A DNA stretch of 64,000 nt, taken from assembly GCA_000711775.1 (NCBI GenBank), contig ARYC01000823.1:1-64000 (forward strand). Reading direction: 5' to 3'. Origin of the DNA: Oxytricha trifallax (Eukaryota > Ciliophora > Spirotrichea > Sporadotrichida > Oxytrichidae). Positions within the stretch are counted from its first letter, which is position 1. Each line of letters starts with the position of its first letter. Shown in pieces: positions 11,184-25,600 of this stretch. The position numbers and the translations under genes are program-made. The notes beneath the pieces are model-generated. The model did not search any database, was not told the DNA's origin, and saw only the letters and a list, made by a program, of their open reading frames with translations.

Positions 11184-14100
11184 ATGTTGATTAGCAAGAT
11201 ATTTTTGGTAACTATCCTTTTTTATAAACAAACTTTGTAAGTTTGAGATATTCTTTAGATTCTCATTCTTTTTAATTCAAACTTATCAATGTCATGTTAA
11301 AATAAATAAAATAGTGGGATTTCTGAATGCTTTTCATTATCAATGAATGTTCTAGGATGTGGTGAAAATTGTCCTGGTTGATATGAAGCCACTGATTTGG
11401 TAAGAGTGTATCCTCTTTCTCTTTTTTATGGGTATATTGGAGTTGGATCATCTTAGTCTTCAAATGTAATAAACACAACAGATATTCAAACCCCCAAAAC
11501 CCATAATTTAGATGTTTTAATGAATAGATTTGCAGGGTATAGTTGAGGGTCTAAAAGGGGTTGGTAGTTAAAACTAAGGTTAAATGTAAAATTAAGTAAT
11601 ATTAAAAGTATTTAGTGTACTTAATTATAATAAGTTTTTTGTTATATTCCTCAAATATTGGACTCTCTAGTAGCTCTGAAATGATCTCAAGATATAGAAA
11701 GAATCAATATAAATCTTTATTGATACATCACTTAAAATTAATATGGCAATTATATAATGACCAATTTAACAACTAAACTAGTTGATTTATTTCTTCCAAC
11801 TATGGAAGGTACAAAATATCAGCCTAAAAGCAATACTTTGCAATGAGAAGAAAGCCTTAGATTAAGCTGATAGAGATCCCTAACTACTCAGAGTTTCTGT
11901 CCTCAGTAATTTTTGAAAATGCTATAAAAGATAAGGGTTTACTTTCCTACCAAGAAAAATTTCCAGGAAGGAGTTTCTTTCTGATATTATTGATACTTTG
12001 AGAAAAAGTTATCTCACAGAAATCAAAAGAAGCTCATAAGAAGCAATACTCTATTTCTTCAAATAATTTATAGAAGCAAGGAATATTAATAAGAATGATC
12101 TGTCTAGTGGAGCTTTCCAAACATCCTTACCTCATTAATAACCTTTGATTAAAAACTTTATATAAAAATATTTAATTGATATATTTCTAATGAAAGACCA
12201 TGCGAAGGTTTACAAAGATAGAAAGTCGCAGACTATTTATGAAGTAAATGATAAAGAGACTTAATAAAGATGTTTAAAAGGCATATGAAATGAGTATTGA
12301 TTCTGGTGGTTGTTCTAAGAGAAGAGGAGCCGATTCTAGCTAAGCTAAAGAAGAAGAAAAGATAGAGAATTCAAATCCAAATAAGAGTTGCTTAAATAAT
12401 AAATATCCAAGTCAAACATACTTTTAATACCTTAATATATATTTATTCTCAACAGTACTTTAACTCATAGCTAAATAAAAACTATTAATTCAAAGGATCA
12501 AGCTTCAACCATTATATTAATTTAGATTAACAGATAATAATTACTAATAAAGTTAAATAATAAGTATTATGGAATTATTTCCTTATATAGTTTAAAGTTT
12601 CTTATGGAGCTATGTACAAAATTCAATTGGATTCTTAAGGTGTTTTTTATTGATTCTTTAATCAAATTTAATGAACAAAAATTGTTAAAGCGTCTGTAAA
12701 GAACATTATTCCTAATCAAATTATATTCATTAAAATTCTATTTGGAATTAAAGAGTAACATTTATTCATATTAAAGTTATTGTTGAGCTTCAACCATTAA
12801 ATAGGTTGAGCTTTATGATAAATACAATTATCAATAATGATCTTAAAATTAATATATAAAGTTTAATTATTAATATTTAAATAGATTTTAAAATAATGCA
12901 AGGTTAAAGATCTTTTAGCTTTATCTTCACCTTTCCCAATGAACTTTTATAAATATGTGATATAATTAATTCATATAAATCTAAAGCTTATTTATAAAGA
13001 TTCATTTTTCCTCATCTCACATAATCTTTTGTATTATCAAGAATCACTCTGTTACAGATACTTTTAATGAAGTCAAAGGTGTCGGTGAACCTTAATCTTG
13101 TTATTTTCTATTTCTCATTTTGCTAACTGGCCTAATTTCTATACTAACCCCCAATAAGACTCCAACAATACCAAATAAATCTAATCATTAAAAATCAAAT
13201 TATGGGATTTTGGGGTTTTGGTTGATTGGGATTAAAGAGGAATTTACCTAATAAGATATGATGATTACATGAATATAGAATGGGCTAAGCAAATAATAAA
13301 TTTTTGGGAGTATGTTATCATAAATTTAACATCATCTAATAGAGTTACTCTAAGCTCAAACTAAAAGTATATAGCTTTAATATATAACAACATAAAAGAA
13401 ATCTTATTTTTTGAAGTTTAAACTGGTCAGATATAAAGTTAATGGTTAATACCTGTAGTGTTAATGATTAATAAACTATTCATTTCATTCACTATTTAAG
13501 AATATTGCTAACCAATAATAAAAGCATACATTATTTCATATTGTTAGAAATGTTGATTGTGGAATCTTCATGATCTAAATTTTAAATTAAATAAAAAATT
13601 ATTTGAACATACCTATAAACCATTAAGAGGGAAATATTGGCCTCATAGTCTTTGAAATTCAAAATACTGAATAAAAAATCGAAGAATTGATCAATCTTTT
13701 ATTTCTGTAAAGTTATTCCTTTTCATTATGACAGCTTATAATGTTTAATAATTTATGGAGAATATATTTAAATATTTTATCTGAGAATTACTATTTTTTT
13801 TAATTTTATTTCTATATCCTAGGAAATCAGATTTTTTAATGCAAAATAAATCATTCATGAAACCCAAAAAATATTGTAGAAATACATTTGAAATTGGAAA
13901 ATTAATTTTAATTAAAATAAATATAATTCAAAATCTTGGCAGTTAAAGTTGGCCAATTTAAACGATCTTGGGCTCATTCGATAGAGAATTCAAAATTAGC
14001 TGGACTTTATTATTGGCAGTACTATTTTATCGCATCCCTGGAAAGAGATAACTTGACTTTAATGTGAAGAGATAATTTAATGAATTTAGAGGCATTTAAT

Positions 14101-17100
14101 TAAAGTCAAGTTAACTCGATCCAGGGATGCGATAAAATAGTACCGCCATAATAAAGCAACTAATTTTGAATTCTCTATCGAATGAGCCCAAGATCGTTTA
14201 AATTGGCCAACTTTAACTGCCAAGATTTTAATTTATTTGTAATTTAATTATAATTAATTTTCCAAATTCAAATGTACTTCTACAATATTATAGATAAATC
14301 AATAGAAAGTTAAGTTTGATCTTAAATTCTATCTTAAAGCTATTTCTAGCAATTTCTTTTACCTTATCTAAGTTTGAGTAAAGTTTGAAAAAAATACCAA
14401 TAAAAGACCTATTAATTTCTTTTTTTAAATAATGTATTATAACCTGCAAAGATTTATAAAATTAACTATATTAACATTATGACCTTAAACTAGGCTTACA
14501 TGTAATTTGTATACAAAGCATCGATAATCACATACCCTTACAAATAAATGGAGGGTACCTGTCTCATTACCACACTTTTTATAATATTTAATTTTTATTA
14601 AAAAAAGTCAAAATTCTGGTCAAATTTGGGCTGAAATTTATGAATAAGGCAATAAAAAATATTATTTAGCAAATTTTTAGATGATTACATTTAAAAATAA
14701 ATGCGCTTTTATCATAAAATTCATTATATTTTAACATGGATTTCACAAAAGGCTGTAATTTTTTTGCATTAAATAATTAAAATTAAAATGTTCTTAAGAA
14801 TTTATTGACTAACTTTCATCTTTATTAAGAATTTAACAAGCTCATTTGAAATACAATCAAGTTCATTTGATATATTAAATTGTAATCCATTAAGTTCTAT
14901 TCTTAACAAAGAGGAATAAAGAGAAAAGTTAGTCAATAAATTCTTAAGAAAATTTTAATTTTAATTATTTAATGCAAAAACATTTACAGCCTTTTGTGTA
15001 AAATCCCTGTGAAAATGAAATGAATTTTATGATAAAAGCACATATATTTTTAACTTTAATCATCTAAACAGTTCCTAAATAATATTTTTCATTGCCTTAT
15101 TAATAAATTTCAGCCCAATTTTGACCAGAATTATGACTTTTTTTAATAAAAATTTAATATATAAAAAGTGTGGTTATTAGACAGGTACCGCCCAATAAAT
15201 AAATTATAGAGTAAATAGTAAATTTTTGTAAAATATAATTATCTTTTGTAAAATGGTTCTTGATTTAATATATTTTGAATTTTAAGTTAATATGTATTTG
15301 TCATTCTTTAAAATTTGAAAATTAATTTTTACTAACAAAAAATTTAATCTGATTATAAAGTTTATTTTCGAGAAAAGTTATATTTTAAATTAATAAAATA
15401 AGTGCTAAATAAGAAATAATACCTTCAAAGCAATTAATAATAGATCAATATAAATCATTATGTCTTTTTTTTAGAATTTCCAATTCTAAAATATCTTGTC
15501 TATACTTAATTATATCTCAAAGAATTTTTGTTCATTAAAGTAATCCCCTAGTCATTATTGAGTTCTATATATAAATAAATGAATAAAAGTTGTTAAATGT
15601 TCATTTAAAACAGATTTTTATGGCGTACATCTCATCAACAATTTAATTGTTTTATAGATCTTTCAGAAATTACTAAAACATTAAATTAAAAGATTCCCAA
15701 TAAATGGTTATTAACAATTCTAATTTATTCCAATAAAAGAGTACTATAAATTTTTAAAGACTTGATGTTAGCAGAAAATAAATCTAATTAATTAAAAAAA
15801 AAAACATCAAGTATCACAGCAAAAGGTAAAATATAATTATTAATCCTCATACTAAATATAAAGAATTAATAATAATTACTATTACTATAAACATCCAAAT
15901 TTATAACTCTTCATCAATAATTGAAATTTTTAATTTTTACATATATTTAAAAATACTCTTCAATAGGTACTTTGGATTTAACAACTGGAAAAATAGTGTT
16001 AATTGCGTTTGAATATATTATTGATGTGAAAACTTTCTTCTCTTAAATACTAGATCCAAACAATATTTACTTTATTGGAGAAATTCAAAACACTTATTCT
16101 TTTGCAATGCTTAAATTATCTCAAACAAATCTTAATTATTAGAATAATATAAATATACTAGAATTATTAATATATTAAATGACAAATTAGTATAAATATC
16201 GAATAACTTAACTTTCACCATTTTTATGAATTGTAAACTAAAAAAAAACTTGAATAGATGTAATAAAAAAATATGAATTTTTTTTTAAGATTTCAGTTTC
16301 AGTTAGAAAAAAATAACGAAAATAATTATTTATATAAAGACTTACTCCGAAATAAATTCAGTGCTGCTGATTTTAAATCTTGAACTTGACTTATTTTCGA
16401 AAATCATTCTACAAGACAACAAAGAACATTATTGCAATCCAATTTGAAATTAGATTAAAATCTTATTAAAAAATATAACTTCCTTGTCTTCATCCATTAC
16501 ATGATCGTACTAGATATCTGCCAGCATTAGGAATTTACAAAATTTATCAGACCTATTTCCTAATGATTAAGTATTAGAGAGTATTTTACTTGTAAGACTT
16601 CATGTTAAGAAATATAATAAATTAATTTTTCTTAAGCGACAAATTAAAAGTTTATAAATTTTTTCATTAATTTTTATTATTAAAATAAATTTTTTGAAAT
16701 TATAATAAACCAACTCTTTTTATTTAAATTTAATAAAAACATAAATTAACTTATAAGAATTTAAAACTTTATAATTCCATTGTTATTATTCAATCAATTT
16801 AAAAAAAATTAATTTATAAATAAAACATTTAAAGTAAATATCAGTATAAAGTGTGAAATTTTGAGTTATATAGAATAAAATATTTAAGTTGAACTTCAAA
16901 TTTCTTGAAAAATAAATTACATTTTAGATGATATATAAGATTAGTTTGTTTTAAAAATAAAATAGGTGAAGGCTTTAAGAAATGACTGAGTAGCAATAGT
17001 AAATTTTATTTTATTATTCAAGAATTTATTAAAGTTAAATTTAATTTATTTTTCCCAAAATAATAATGTTTAAGCTATAAAATAACTAAATACTATCAAA

Positions 17101-20100
17101 CACAAGCTTGATTATTAACTTTTTCTTTAAATATTATTTTTAATTTACATATTGTAAGCAAGTATTACATATTCATATTCAATATAAAGTTTATAAAGAC
17201 ACTTTAAGTTTAAATATATTTTGCAGCATTATATTTTGGATGTATTAAGTTCATATATTTATTTGTAATATTTAAAAAGACTATTTCCCTTGCTTAGTTT
17301 TATATTTATTCATTATATCAATATTTAAGCAATAGTATAAGTGGACTAGATTTAATACGACAGTTACTGTAGTTCCAAATCAATTGTTTTCAAGAATATC
17401 AGAAATAGATCCAAATATTAGATATCATTCAAAACCCCGAAATGCCTTGATTAGATGTTTTAATTGATTTTATTTGCAGGGTATAGTTGGGGTCTTATTA
17501 GGGTCAATAGAAAAATGCAAATTTTATGAGAATTTAATTTAAATTTAATGAATAAAAGTTTAGTCTATTCAAACGAATTTTATTTGCTAATCTTTATTCT
17601 ATTTATTCAATCTTGCTCTCTCTCTTTTTTATCGCTCAAGCATTTTTGTCTTCTAATGACTACCGAGGATTGAGAGGGGTCTTAAAATTCTCTTCTTTAC
17701 TAAACTTCTAATTTTTTCGCATGCATCTTCTTCTTACAATTTATACATCTAAAGCTAAACTTATAGATTATTTTTCATGTCCAGCGCTAAATTAAGACAT
17801 GCCTTCCATATTAATCTCAAATATGAAATGAGCAACAGCCTTACATCCCACCAAACTGAATTGTTGGTCAAATTCTCTCTGATTGAGAAGTAACCAGGTG
17901 TTCCAAGAACCTTTGCCATTGTTACAATTTCTTATCTTTAGGCTCTATTGAAATTGATAACTATCACATCTATAGACAGAGGTTCAACATAATAATTTAG
18001 GCATTAGATTCTATGAACATATCCATGTTCATTCAACTCCTTAACACCCTTAATCATTTTTTTAATTATATATCATTCAAGCAGTCTGGGTATCTGATAT
18101 GATATAGATCAGGTTAAATTTTTATTGCAATACAAATTACAGATTAATCAATAATTTTGAATAAATAAATTTGAATAAGTCTTTAAAATTATCAAATAAG
18201 GAAAAAATCATAGGTTTGACAGTTTAATTCGAAAAGTATTTATTAAAAGTTTACAAGATATTCTGAAAGTGCAGATTCTTCGCATATGCGTTGAATTTAA
18301 TCCTGGGCACAGCAGAAATCTATTAGGTCAAAGTAGGATTCTTAATTAAAAATGTCCATATGGACTGAGGGCGCTTTACTTGATAAATTTTTAATTATCC
18401 CAGGAATGCATTCGAATATGGGAATTTAAAATTAATTAAATTAAATTTAAATCAAAATAGTGGCAATTAAAGTTAGCAAATTTTAACGATTTTGGTCTTA
18501 TTCGATAGAGAATTCAAAATTAGCTGGGCTTTATTATTGGAGGTAATATTTTATCCCATCCCTAGAGCGAGATAACTTAAGTTTAATGTGAGGGCAATAA
18601 TTTAATGAATTTAGATAAGTTTAATTAAAGTGAAGTTATCTTGCTCTGGGGATGCGATAATATAGTACCGCCATTAGTAAAGTCCAGCTAATTTTGAATT
18701 CTCTATCGAATGAGCCCTAGATCGTTCAAATTGGCCAACTTTAACTGCCACGATTTTGATTTTATTATTAATTTAATTTATAAAACCCCATAGATCAATT
18801 AAGACATGAGAATTGGGGTTAAGAACAATTAAATTAAGAATTAATTATTATTGGCGTATAATTATAATGTTTGGGCTAATTATTAAAACTATTGGCTCGA
18901 TTAATTGTCCTTATAAAGCAATCCAATCAGGGTGTGTTAATTTGATTTTAGCCTAATTATTTATATTATTAGCCAATTATAATTAATTTTTAATCTAATT
19001 GTTCTTAACCCCAATTCTCATGTCTTAATTGATCTCTGGGGTTTTATTTAATTTTCCAAATTCAAATGTATTTCTACAATATTTAAACATCAAACCCCAA
19101 AATAAACCCTATTAAAACCCAATTAAAGTATGCACTAATAGTCATCTTTTATCAATCAAAAACTAAATCAAGCTACTGAAAGAGTTTTGGGGTTTTGATT
19201 GCATCATTAATAGATTCCATATTGCTTCCAGTTTCTATAAATGTTAATGAAATTTAAAATTATGGATATCCATTCTGAATTTACTAGAATTTTACTACTA
19301 AATAGAGGGATCTAACTGGAGGTCAACCTGAATCACATATATAGAGAGAGATGGAGGAACTTTCTCCAAGATTCAGAGTTTGACTTCCATTTTTATCAAG
19401 CTTCCTCCATTAAATTGCTCCTAATAATAATTAATTTATTTAGATGGTGCTCCTAATTTATTTAAAACTTAATTAGGAGGTTAAATTAAAGTTCAAAACC
19501 GTATTAGATGGTACATTAAAAAGTTAAATTTTAAAACTTCACCTCCTAATTTTACGAGAACAAATTTAGGAGGAACACCAAACTTCACAACTTTAATTTA
19601 GGTGCATTTTAATGAATAAAATGGATGATATAATAGTATATAAATTATCTAAAGATTTTAGAAATATAAAACTAATTTCTTGCACTCAGTTCCCATTAAA
19701 TCTCTCTAAATCTTTGAGGATATGCTCTTACTTGTGTATAAAAGTAGAATTTAAACAGCTTTTATAATTATTAATATTATTTATAAAATGAGCGGCAACT
19801 TACTTAGAAAAGCAGAATTGCTTGGCATTAGCCAGCAAAAACTTTCTTTCATGAATCAAAAGAAAATTGAGACCTTTGATGCTTCTGCCTAATATGAACC
19901 TGAAATTCTCTTACCTTAGGTTTCAGACTTTGAACAGCAATTCAATTGTAAAATAGATATGCAAAGCTAAGAAATTTAATGTAAGGTATCAATAAAAATG
20001 GTTAAAGAGGAGGAAGAGAAAATAGAAAAAAAGATTTAAAATCATTGTGAAGAGTGTGAGATGACCTTTACTTATAAATCTGATCTCAAGCGTAATATTT

Positions 20101-22594
20101 TAGAGCAGCATTCTAATAAGCCCTAGCTCTATCTTAAGCATGATTAGATAGATAAAAATATTTCTGCCCTTATTGCAATACTTAATATAATCATTCAAGG
20201 GACTTAAAAGTTCATCTTTATATGCATCATAGCAAGAAGTTTTAAGTCATAGATCCTTAGATTGGTGAGGTCTTCTTTAAAAAAATAAAGGCAAGAGACC
20301 CTTTAGAATCTTTGAAACAAAGAGTTATGAAAGAAAATAAGCTAAAAAAAGCAGTGAAAAACCTCCCTGTCTCTGAGATAGTATAAATCACACTTAAGAT
20401 TTAATCACTATAACTTCCAATATTGAATATAATTGACCTTAAAGAGTGTATAGAAAGTTATCTTATCCTTGAGAATAAGTTTGGAAAAAAAATGTCATAA
20501 CAGATAAGCAGTTCATATACAAGATATATCCGTTAAACTACTTCAAATGCGATGACAAAATTATATGGAATTTGTAAATGAATACCGAGCACTTACTAAG
20601 TCAATAGGGTTCATCGAGAATTGAAGCCTGAGAATATTATGCTTGATTTTCACCTCTCAGAATAGTAATAATTTATTTCAATAGATCATAGAAAGTTGAC
20701 TTGGCAACTTATGGTACTCCTGGATACTTTCCAGAAAGGTAATTTAGGAGAGATGGTAATATTAAGTGGGATATATGGGCTCTAACAGCAATAATTGCTG
20801 AATGCGATATGGCAAGAAATAATTACTATAGCTGTAAAAGAGAGAAAGATTCAAAGCAGAGAATACAGCAATATTTCGACTAGAATAAGAAAAAAGTTAA
20901 AATGAAAAATATGCCTGAGTAGATAATCATTAAGCCTAACCATAGAGCGGAGCATTCAATAGACTAAATTGTAAGCTGGATAGGAGAAATAAAGTTTAGA
21001 AAGTTGCCTCATGATGAAAAGTATTTTTTGAGTGAATAGTAAAAATAAAGCACCTCTAACACAAACTAATATACAATACATTTAAACATTAAACCCCTAC
21101 ATAAATCCTACTAAAACCCTCATAAAGTATGCACTTTTAGTCTTACTTTTATCAATCAAAAACTCAATCAAACTACTGAAGGTGTTTTTTGGTTTTGAAT
21201 GTATGCAAGGAAATAAAAAAGAGAGTAGAGATGATAATAATCAGTGCTCTCTCCTATCCAAGGTGAACATTAGATGACATTCTTGTTCCACTTGACAGAG
21301 CAAGATTCCAGAGGTAAAACAAAGTCAAGCAAATAAAATTTGCTTGATTTAAGTAAACTGAAATTCATTAAATATTCATTAAATTCATTTAAACCTACGT
21401 TTTCTCTACTAAACCCAATAAGATCCCAACCATACCCTATAAATCAAAGCACTTATAAACCTCATTAAGGAGTTTTGGGGTTTTGAGTCCTAAGGGAAAT
21501 TTTGAATTAATAATGCAACTTTGACCTAAAAGATTTCTGCTGTGCCCAGGATTAAATTCAATGAATATGCACTCTCAGAATATCCTGTAAACTTTCAATC
21601 AATACTTTTCGAATTTAACTGTCAAACCTATGCTTTTTCCTTATTTGATATTTTTAAAGACTAATTCAAATTTATATACTCAGAATTATTGATTAATTTA
21701 AATTTATTTTGCGCTTAAAAAATTCAACCTTAATCTATCAGAGTCATTTAATATTTCTTTAGACTTTGTGCGATAAGGCAAAATCCAAGAATCACACTAT
21801 CTAGCTTAAGTGGCAATTATTTTAAAGTTTTAATAGCAGAGGTAATTAATATGAACTTGAATGAACTTTTATTTCTTGAAGGATAGTTAAAATAAAATGC
21901 TAAACAGCTAGCAAACAATGATAACTAACAGTTGAGGTACTTTTGTTTAAGAGTTTTTTTCAAGCTGCATAATTCAGTACTGTTTTGAAATAGCTAATAA
22001 TAATTCTCCTGCCATATTTAAGCTTAAGCAGTAAATATATTATTTATTATCATAAATAGACCCTTAATTTCTCTAATATCTATTTCTCATTTTGCAAATT
22101 AGCCTAATTTCTCAATTAACTCAAAAAGACCCCCAACTATACCCTATGAATTTAATGACTAAAACAATTAATTAAGGGGTTTTGATTATGTTTAAAGCTG
22201 GTATTATAACAATACAAGAACTTCTGCATCAATTATACTTATAAAAGAGAGTAATGGTAATGAAATTAACAGTTTATACGATGTGTAATAATAGTGGGTA
22301 TTATCAAGTTATGCAGATCTGATATGTGCTGGAATTTATGCAAATGAGTAGTTAATTTCAATTGCATATTATGGAACTTATACAAAAAATTTTGCAATAA
22401 TTATAACATTAAATATTACTGATAGTGGGGTATTTTAAAAGCAAGGAGAGATATTTTATTCATCTTAAAATGGATTCATGATAGTGTTTTATAGTTTTAT
22501 ATTTAAAGATATAGGCTAAGGAGTTAGTAGAAATTGTATGATTAAACAATTTTTAAAATATAAATATATTATTGCAGTCTTAAAATTTTGTTTT

Positions 22595-22625
<31 letters not shown>

Positions 22626-25600
22626 TATTAATAATTAACTCACATCTAGATCTCAGAGGATCTACGAGTATAAATTATTTTGAAGGATCAAGTCCTTTTT
22701 ACGTATGACTATTCTTAATTTTAAATCAAACTAAAACTTAAATATACTACATAATTTTGTTAGTGTCTGAGTCTTTTTTCTTTTCTATAGTCGTCAACAC
22801 GACGAATTCTTCCAGCTTCGATTTTTGTTTGTAGAACTTATTCAATAGTCCTCCCAGTCGTCCGTCATCACTACTATCATAGTAAAGCCTTGAATAACTC
22901 TACCAGTCTGAATAATCGTTATCTTTAGGTGGTTTATATGGAGTGGCTTCTATTTCTCCTCCTTCGAATTATTAGCCTTGTTTTATCTAGTTTCTTACAT
23001 ATCTTAGGACCTTATGTAATCAGAGTAGAGTTCTTCATATATTTCCTTGTTTGGTTAAATTAGTAGCTGACTTTTTTTAGACTTCTATCGCTTCTCCTAT
23101 GTTTTTCATATGGGTCTCTTGGGTTCCGCCTACCTTTCATCTGACTATATGTTCAGCATGTCTCCTATAAGAGACGAGTGCGTTTGAGTTTTCTTTTCTA
23201 GTTAATACCTTTTTCCTGGCTTCCAGATTTTTTAGGAAAAATAGATATTTTTCAGGTTTTTTAAATGAATTAGTGCCAAGTTCCTTTGCGTATCTCTTGA
23301 GTTCTTCTTGACTCATGTCAATGTAAGCCTTAGCATTCTAGGATTTAAAGGAAAGGATTTGTTCAAGTGATGGTCCTTAAGGGAAGAATTGCTTGAGTTG
23401 TTTCTTAATCTAGGGTCTCATTGATGGTTAAGGTATCCAGGATAGCTGGTATGATTATTTCTCGTCCTCTTATTCAATGATTAAAGTTTACTTGGCTTCT
23501 TCCACGTCTTTCATAACGATGTCTGGAAGACTTGTTGATTGGGATGAGTGTTGAGTGTGTCCTCTTCTGCTGGTTGTTCTTGTACACTGTCTGGGTTAAG
23601 CCATGAGTAGTTGCTTTCATTTTTTTCATTTTAGTATATAGGGTATTGTTAGACAATATCTCTTATCAGATTCTGATTAGGGGCTTTGACCAGAATTTCA
23701 GTTAGTAGGAAAGATACCGATCTTTGACTCTATCTGAAAATTAGTTGTTTGGTTAAAGTGCCAACTTGTGTGCTTCCTTAAAAATTTTCATGGTCTTTTG
23801 TAGTAATTGAAGTGAATACTGATTTTTGAGTTTCCAGCTTGTAAGGAACTTGATGATTTGCCTTGTGGCTGCTTGTTAAGAGCTTGGCTCTTCGCTCAAG
23901 AAGACTTAGAATGTTTTGTAGCTAAGCAGTAGGTACCATGTTCTGAGAATCAATGATCTTTCTCTTTTGCTAAGTATAGCAGCAGTCCCCGATTTTTTTA
24001 CAGTTTCCTGTAGATGAGTTTGTTCACTTTATGCGAGATGAGTACCATTGGCTATGATTGATATAGCCTGGATAAGGGGTAAATTAATTTTTTTAAGTCA
24101 ATTTTCATTTGTGACGAATTGGGTGGGAATTTAGGGTTAGTTCCTTTAATTCCGTTTTAAAACCCTCATAGATCAATTAAGACATGAAAATTGGAATTAA
24201 GAGCAATTAAATTAAAAATGAATAATTATTAGCAGAAAATAAACATAATTAGGCTAAAATCAAATTTACACACCCTGATTGGATATTTAATAAGGACAAT
24301 TTATCGAGCCAATAGTTATAGTAATTATCCCAAACATTTTAATTTTATGCCAATAATAATTCATTTTTAGTTTAATTGTTCTTAGCTCCAATCTTCATTT
24401 CTTAATTGATATATGGGGTTTTAATTTAATAATATTTTGATTGATTTATTATCTTTTAGAAGTATGATTATTTATAAAAATTTACGGCTAGCAGGTAGAA
24501 CACACCCCCCTAATGTACTATTTTCTTTTTTGTCTTGCTCAGCGTCAAAAACTCTACAAGACTACAAAAAGGAAATAGTACATTAGGGGGTGTGTTCTAC
24601 CTGCTAGCCAAATTTACTAATAAAAATTAAATTGGGGGGGAAATAAATATAATATTCTAATTAATAATTTTTATATAATATTTTAATCAATATTATTTTT
24701 CAAATAAAATCGCTAAAGGATAAGTTAAAATTTTTTTTAGAGTTAAATAGATAAATTGCAATTATATTCTAAAATCATTATTTGAGATAAAGAACGATTT
24801 TTTAATATAGTTCGTACTAAAAATTTTGAAAATGGAAAATAAGATGATATATTAATGAAAATATAGTTCAACATAAAGTAGATCTTGTAATACTTTATGA
24901 GTGGTAGATTAAATTACTTTAATCACAAATATGTGAAAGTCATAAAAGGGTGTTTAGAGGGTCAAAAAATAATTCCATAATGATAAAATAAATTAAAAAA
25001 ATTAAAAATTTTCTTAACAGAAAACTTCCCTAAATTTTTTTTATCATAAACCTTGGCAGAAAACTACCCCCCAAAATTCATTTCTTTTTATACAAATAGT
25101 ATACTATAATAATTTAAGCAATAAAGATATATCTATTAAAATTAATTTAAAACATTTAAAATTTAAGATAATTCCTTAATTTATTTAAGTGTTAGGAGGA
25201 TATATTTATGGATAATCAAATCAGAGTAAACTTAAATACAATGCTGCATAAGCTATTTCAATTGACTTACCCTCCCCTTATTATTTTTCTATGGGGTAGC
25301 CTTAATTATTTGATTTGTATACTGTCACATCACCCTAAGTAATAAAAGAAGATGTGAATATTCTTATAGTTTATAATGATACTATATAAATGGGAACTTT
25401 GGATAAATTCTACACACTGCCATTGATTTAAACGAGTATCAATGTTTAATAAGTCATTACTGTTACAAATAGGACAATCATAATAAAAACCATACATATA
25501 TGTTCTCCCCGACACCCCTACCCCTCCCATACCCCTAGCGAGCCTTACAACCCTACCTACCTCCCCCACCCCAACCCTACCCTCCCCTACCCCCCCATAA

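Larger units (their letters stand above)
13554..15949. other. Spacer (IES region) of copy B with two palindromic elements
   Basis: AT-rich non-coding stretch between the N-terminal pieces of copy B. It starts at an in-frame TGA (13554-13556) and runs to the KYSSIG piece near 15950. It holds the palindromes 13874-14285 and 14549-15194. The counterpart of the copy C piece 47281-47437 was not found here, so it may be lost or too diverged. Confidence 0.55.
18135..21695. repeat. Composite insertion bounded by about 215-bp inverted repeats
   Basis: The left arm (about 18135-18350) and right arm (about 21485-21695, inverted) share a long, roughly 85-90% matching sequence with motifs such as CCTGGGCACAGCAGAAATCT. 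Between the arms lie a P1 palindrome, a second-family element nested in that, and three TBE right ends pointing the same way (19197, 21197, 21487). The whole splits the TBE 4 kinase relic. Exact outer ends and target duplication are uncertain. Confidence 0.7.
17430..22184 (+). mobile_element. TBE 4: host element of a nested transposon stack
   Basis: Left end CAAAACCCCGAAATGCC at 17430 after ATT (17427-17429). Right end at 22184 (only one GGGGTTTTG unit left), followed by ATT (22185-22187). The kinase relic is split (17560-18130 and 21720-21830) by a composite insertion at about 18135-21695. A transposase 5' fragment remains at 21890-22080. Deleting 17430-22187 restores the copy B frame ..IRYHYVQ.., which aligns with copy C at 48440. 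Confidence 0.9.
22519..25193. other. IES of copy B, pointer AGGAG, filled with other elements
   Basis: AGGAG at 22519-22523 and 25194-25198. Removal of 2,675 bp joins ..KDIGQG to GYIYGQS in frame. Copy C has an IES at the same codon (48776-50691, pointer AGGA). Contents: an (AAT)n run at 22593-22620, a degraded ORF on the minus strand, a second-family element and a 124-bp hairpin element. Confidence 0.85.

Noticed and set aside
13640..13710. GLIVFEIQNTEQ frame as the copy B counterpart of the copy C NDIIVFDIQAGQ piece
   Set aside because: The contiguous frame at 13400-13470 (ILFFEVQTGQIQSQW) is a much better match, so this one is chance similarity.
23120..23140. TGA read as Trp (mitochondrial-type code) to rescue the 22720-24060 ORF
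   Set aside because: Host genes in the window end at TGA, and the same ORF also has frameshifts, so decay is simpler.
25330..25569. Minus-strand frame with a CPIC...C pattern resembling a zinc ribbon
   Set aside because: It crosses the boundary of the 25501-27327 element. The part outside it is the antisense of a + strand piece (25194-25481) that aligns residue by residue with copy C.
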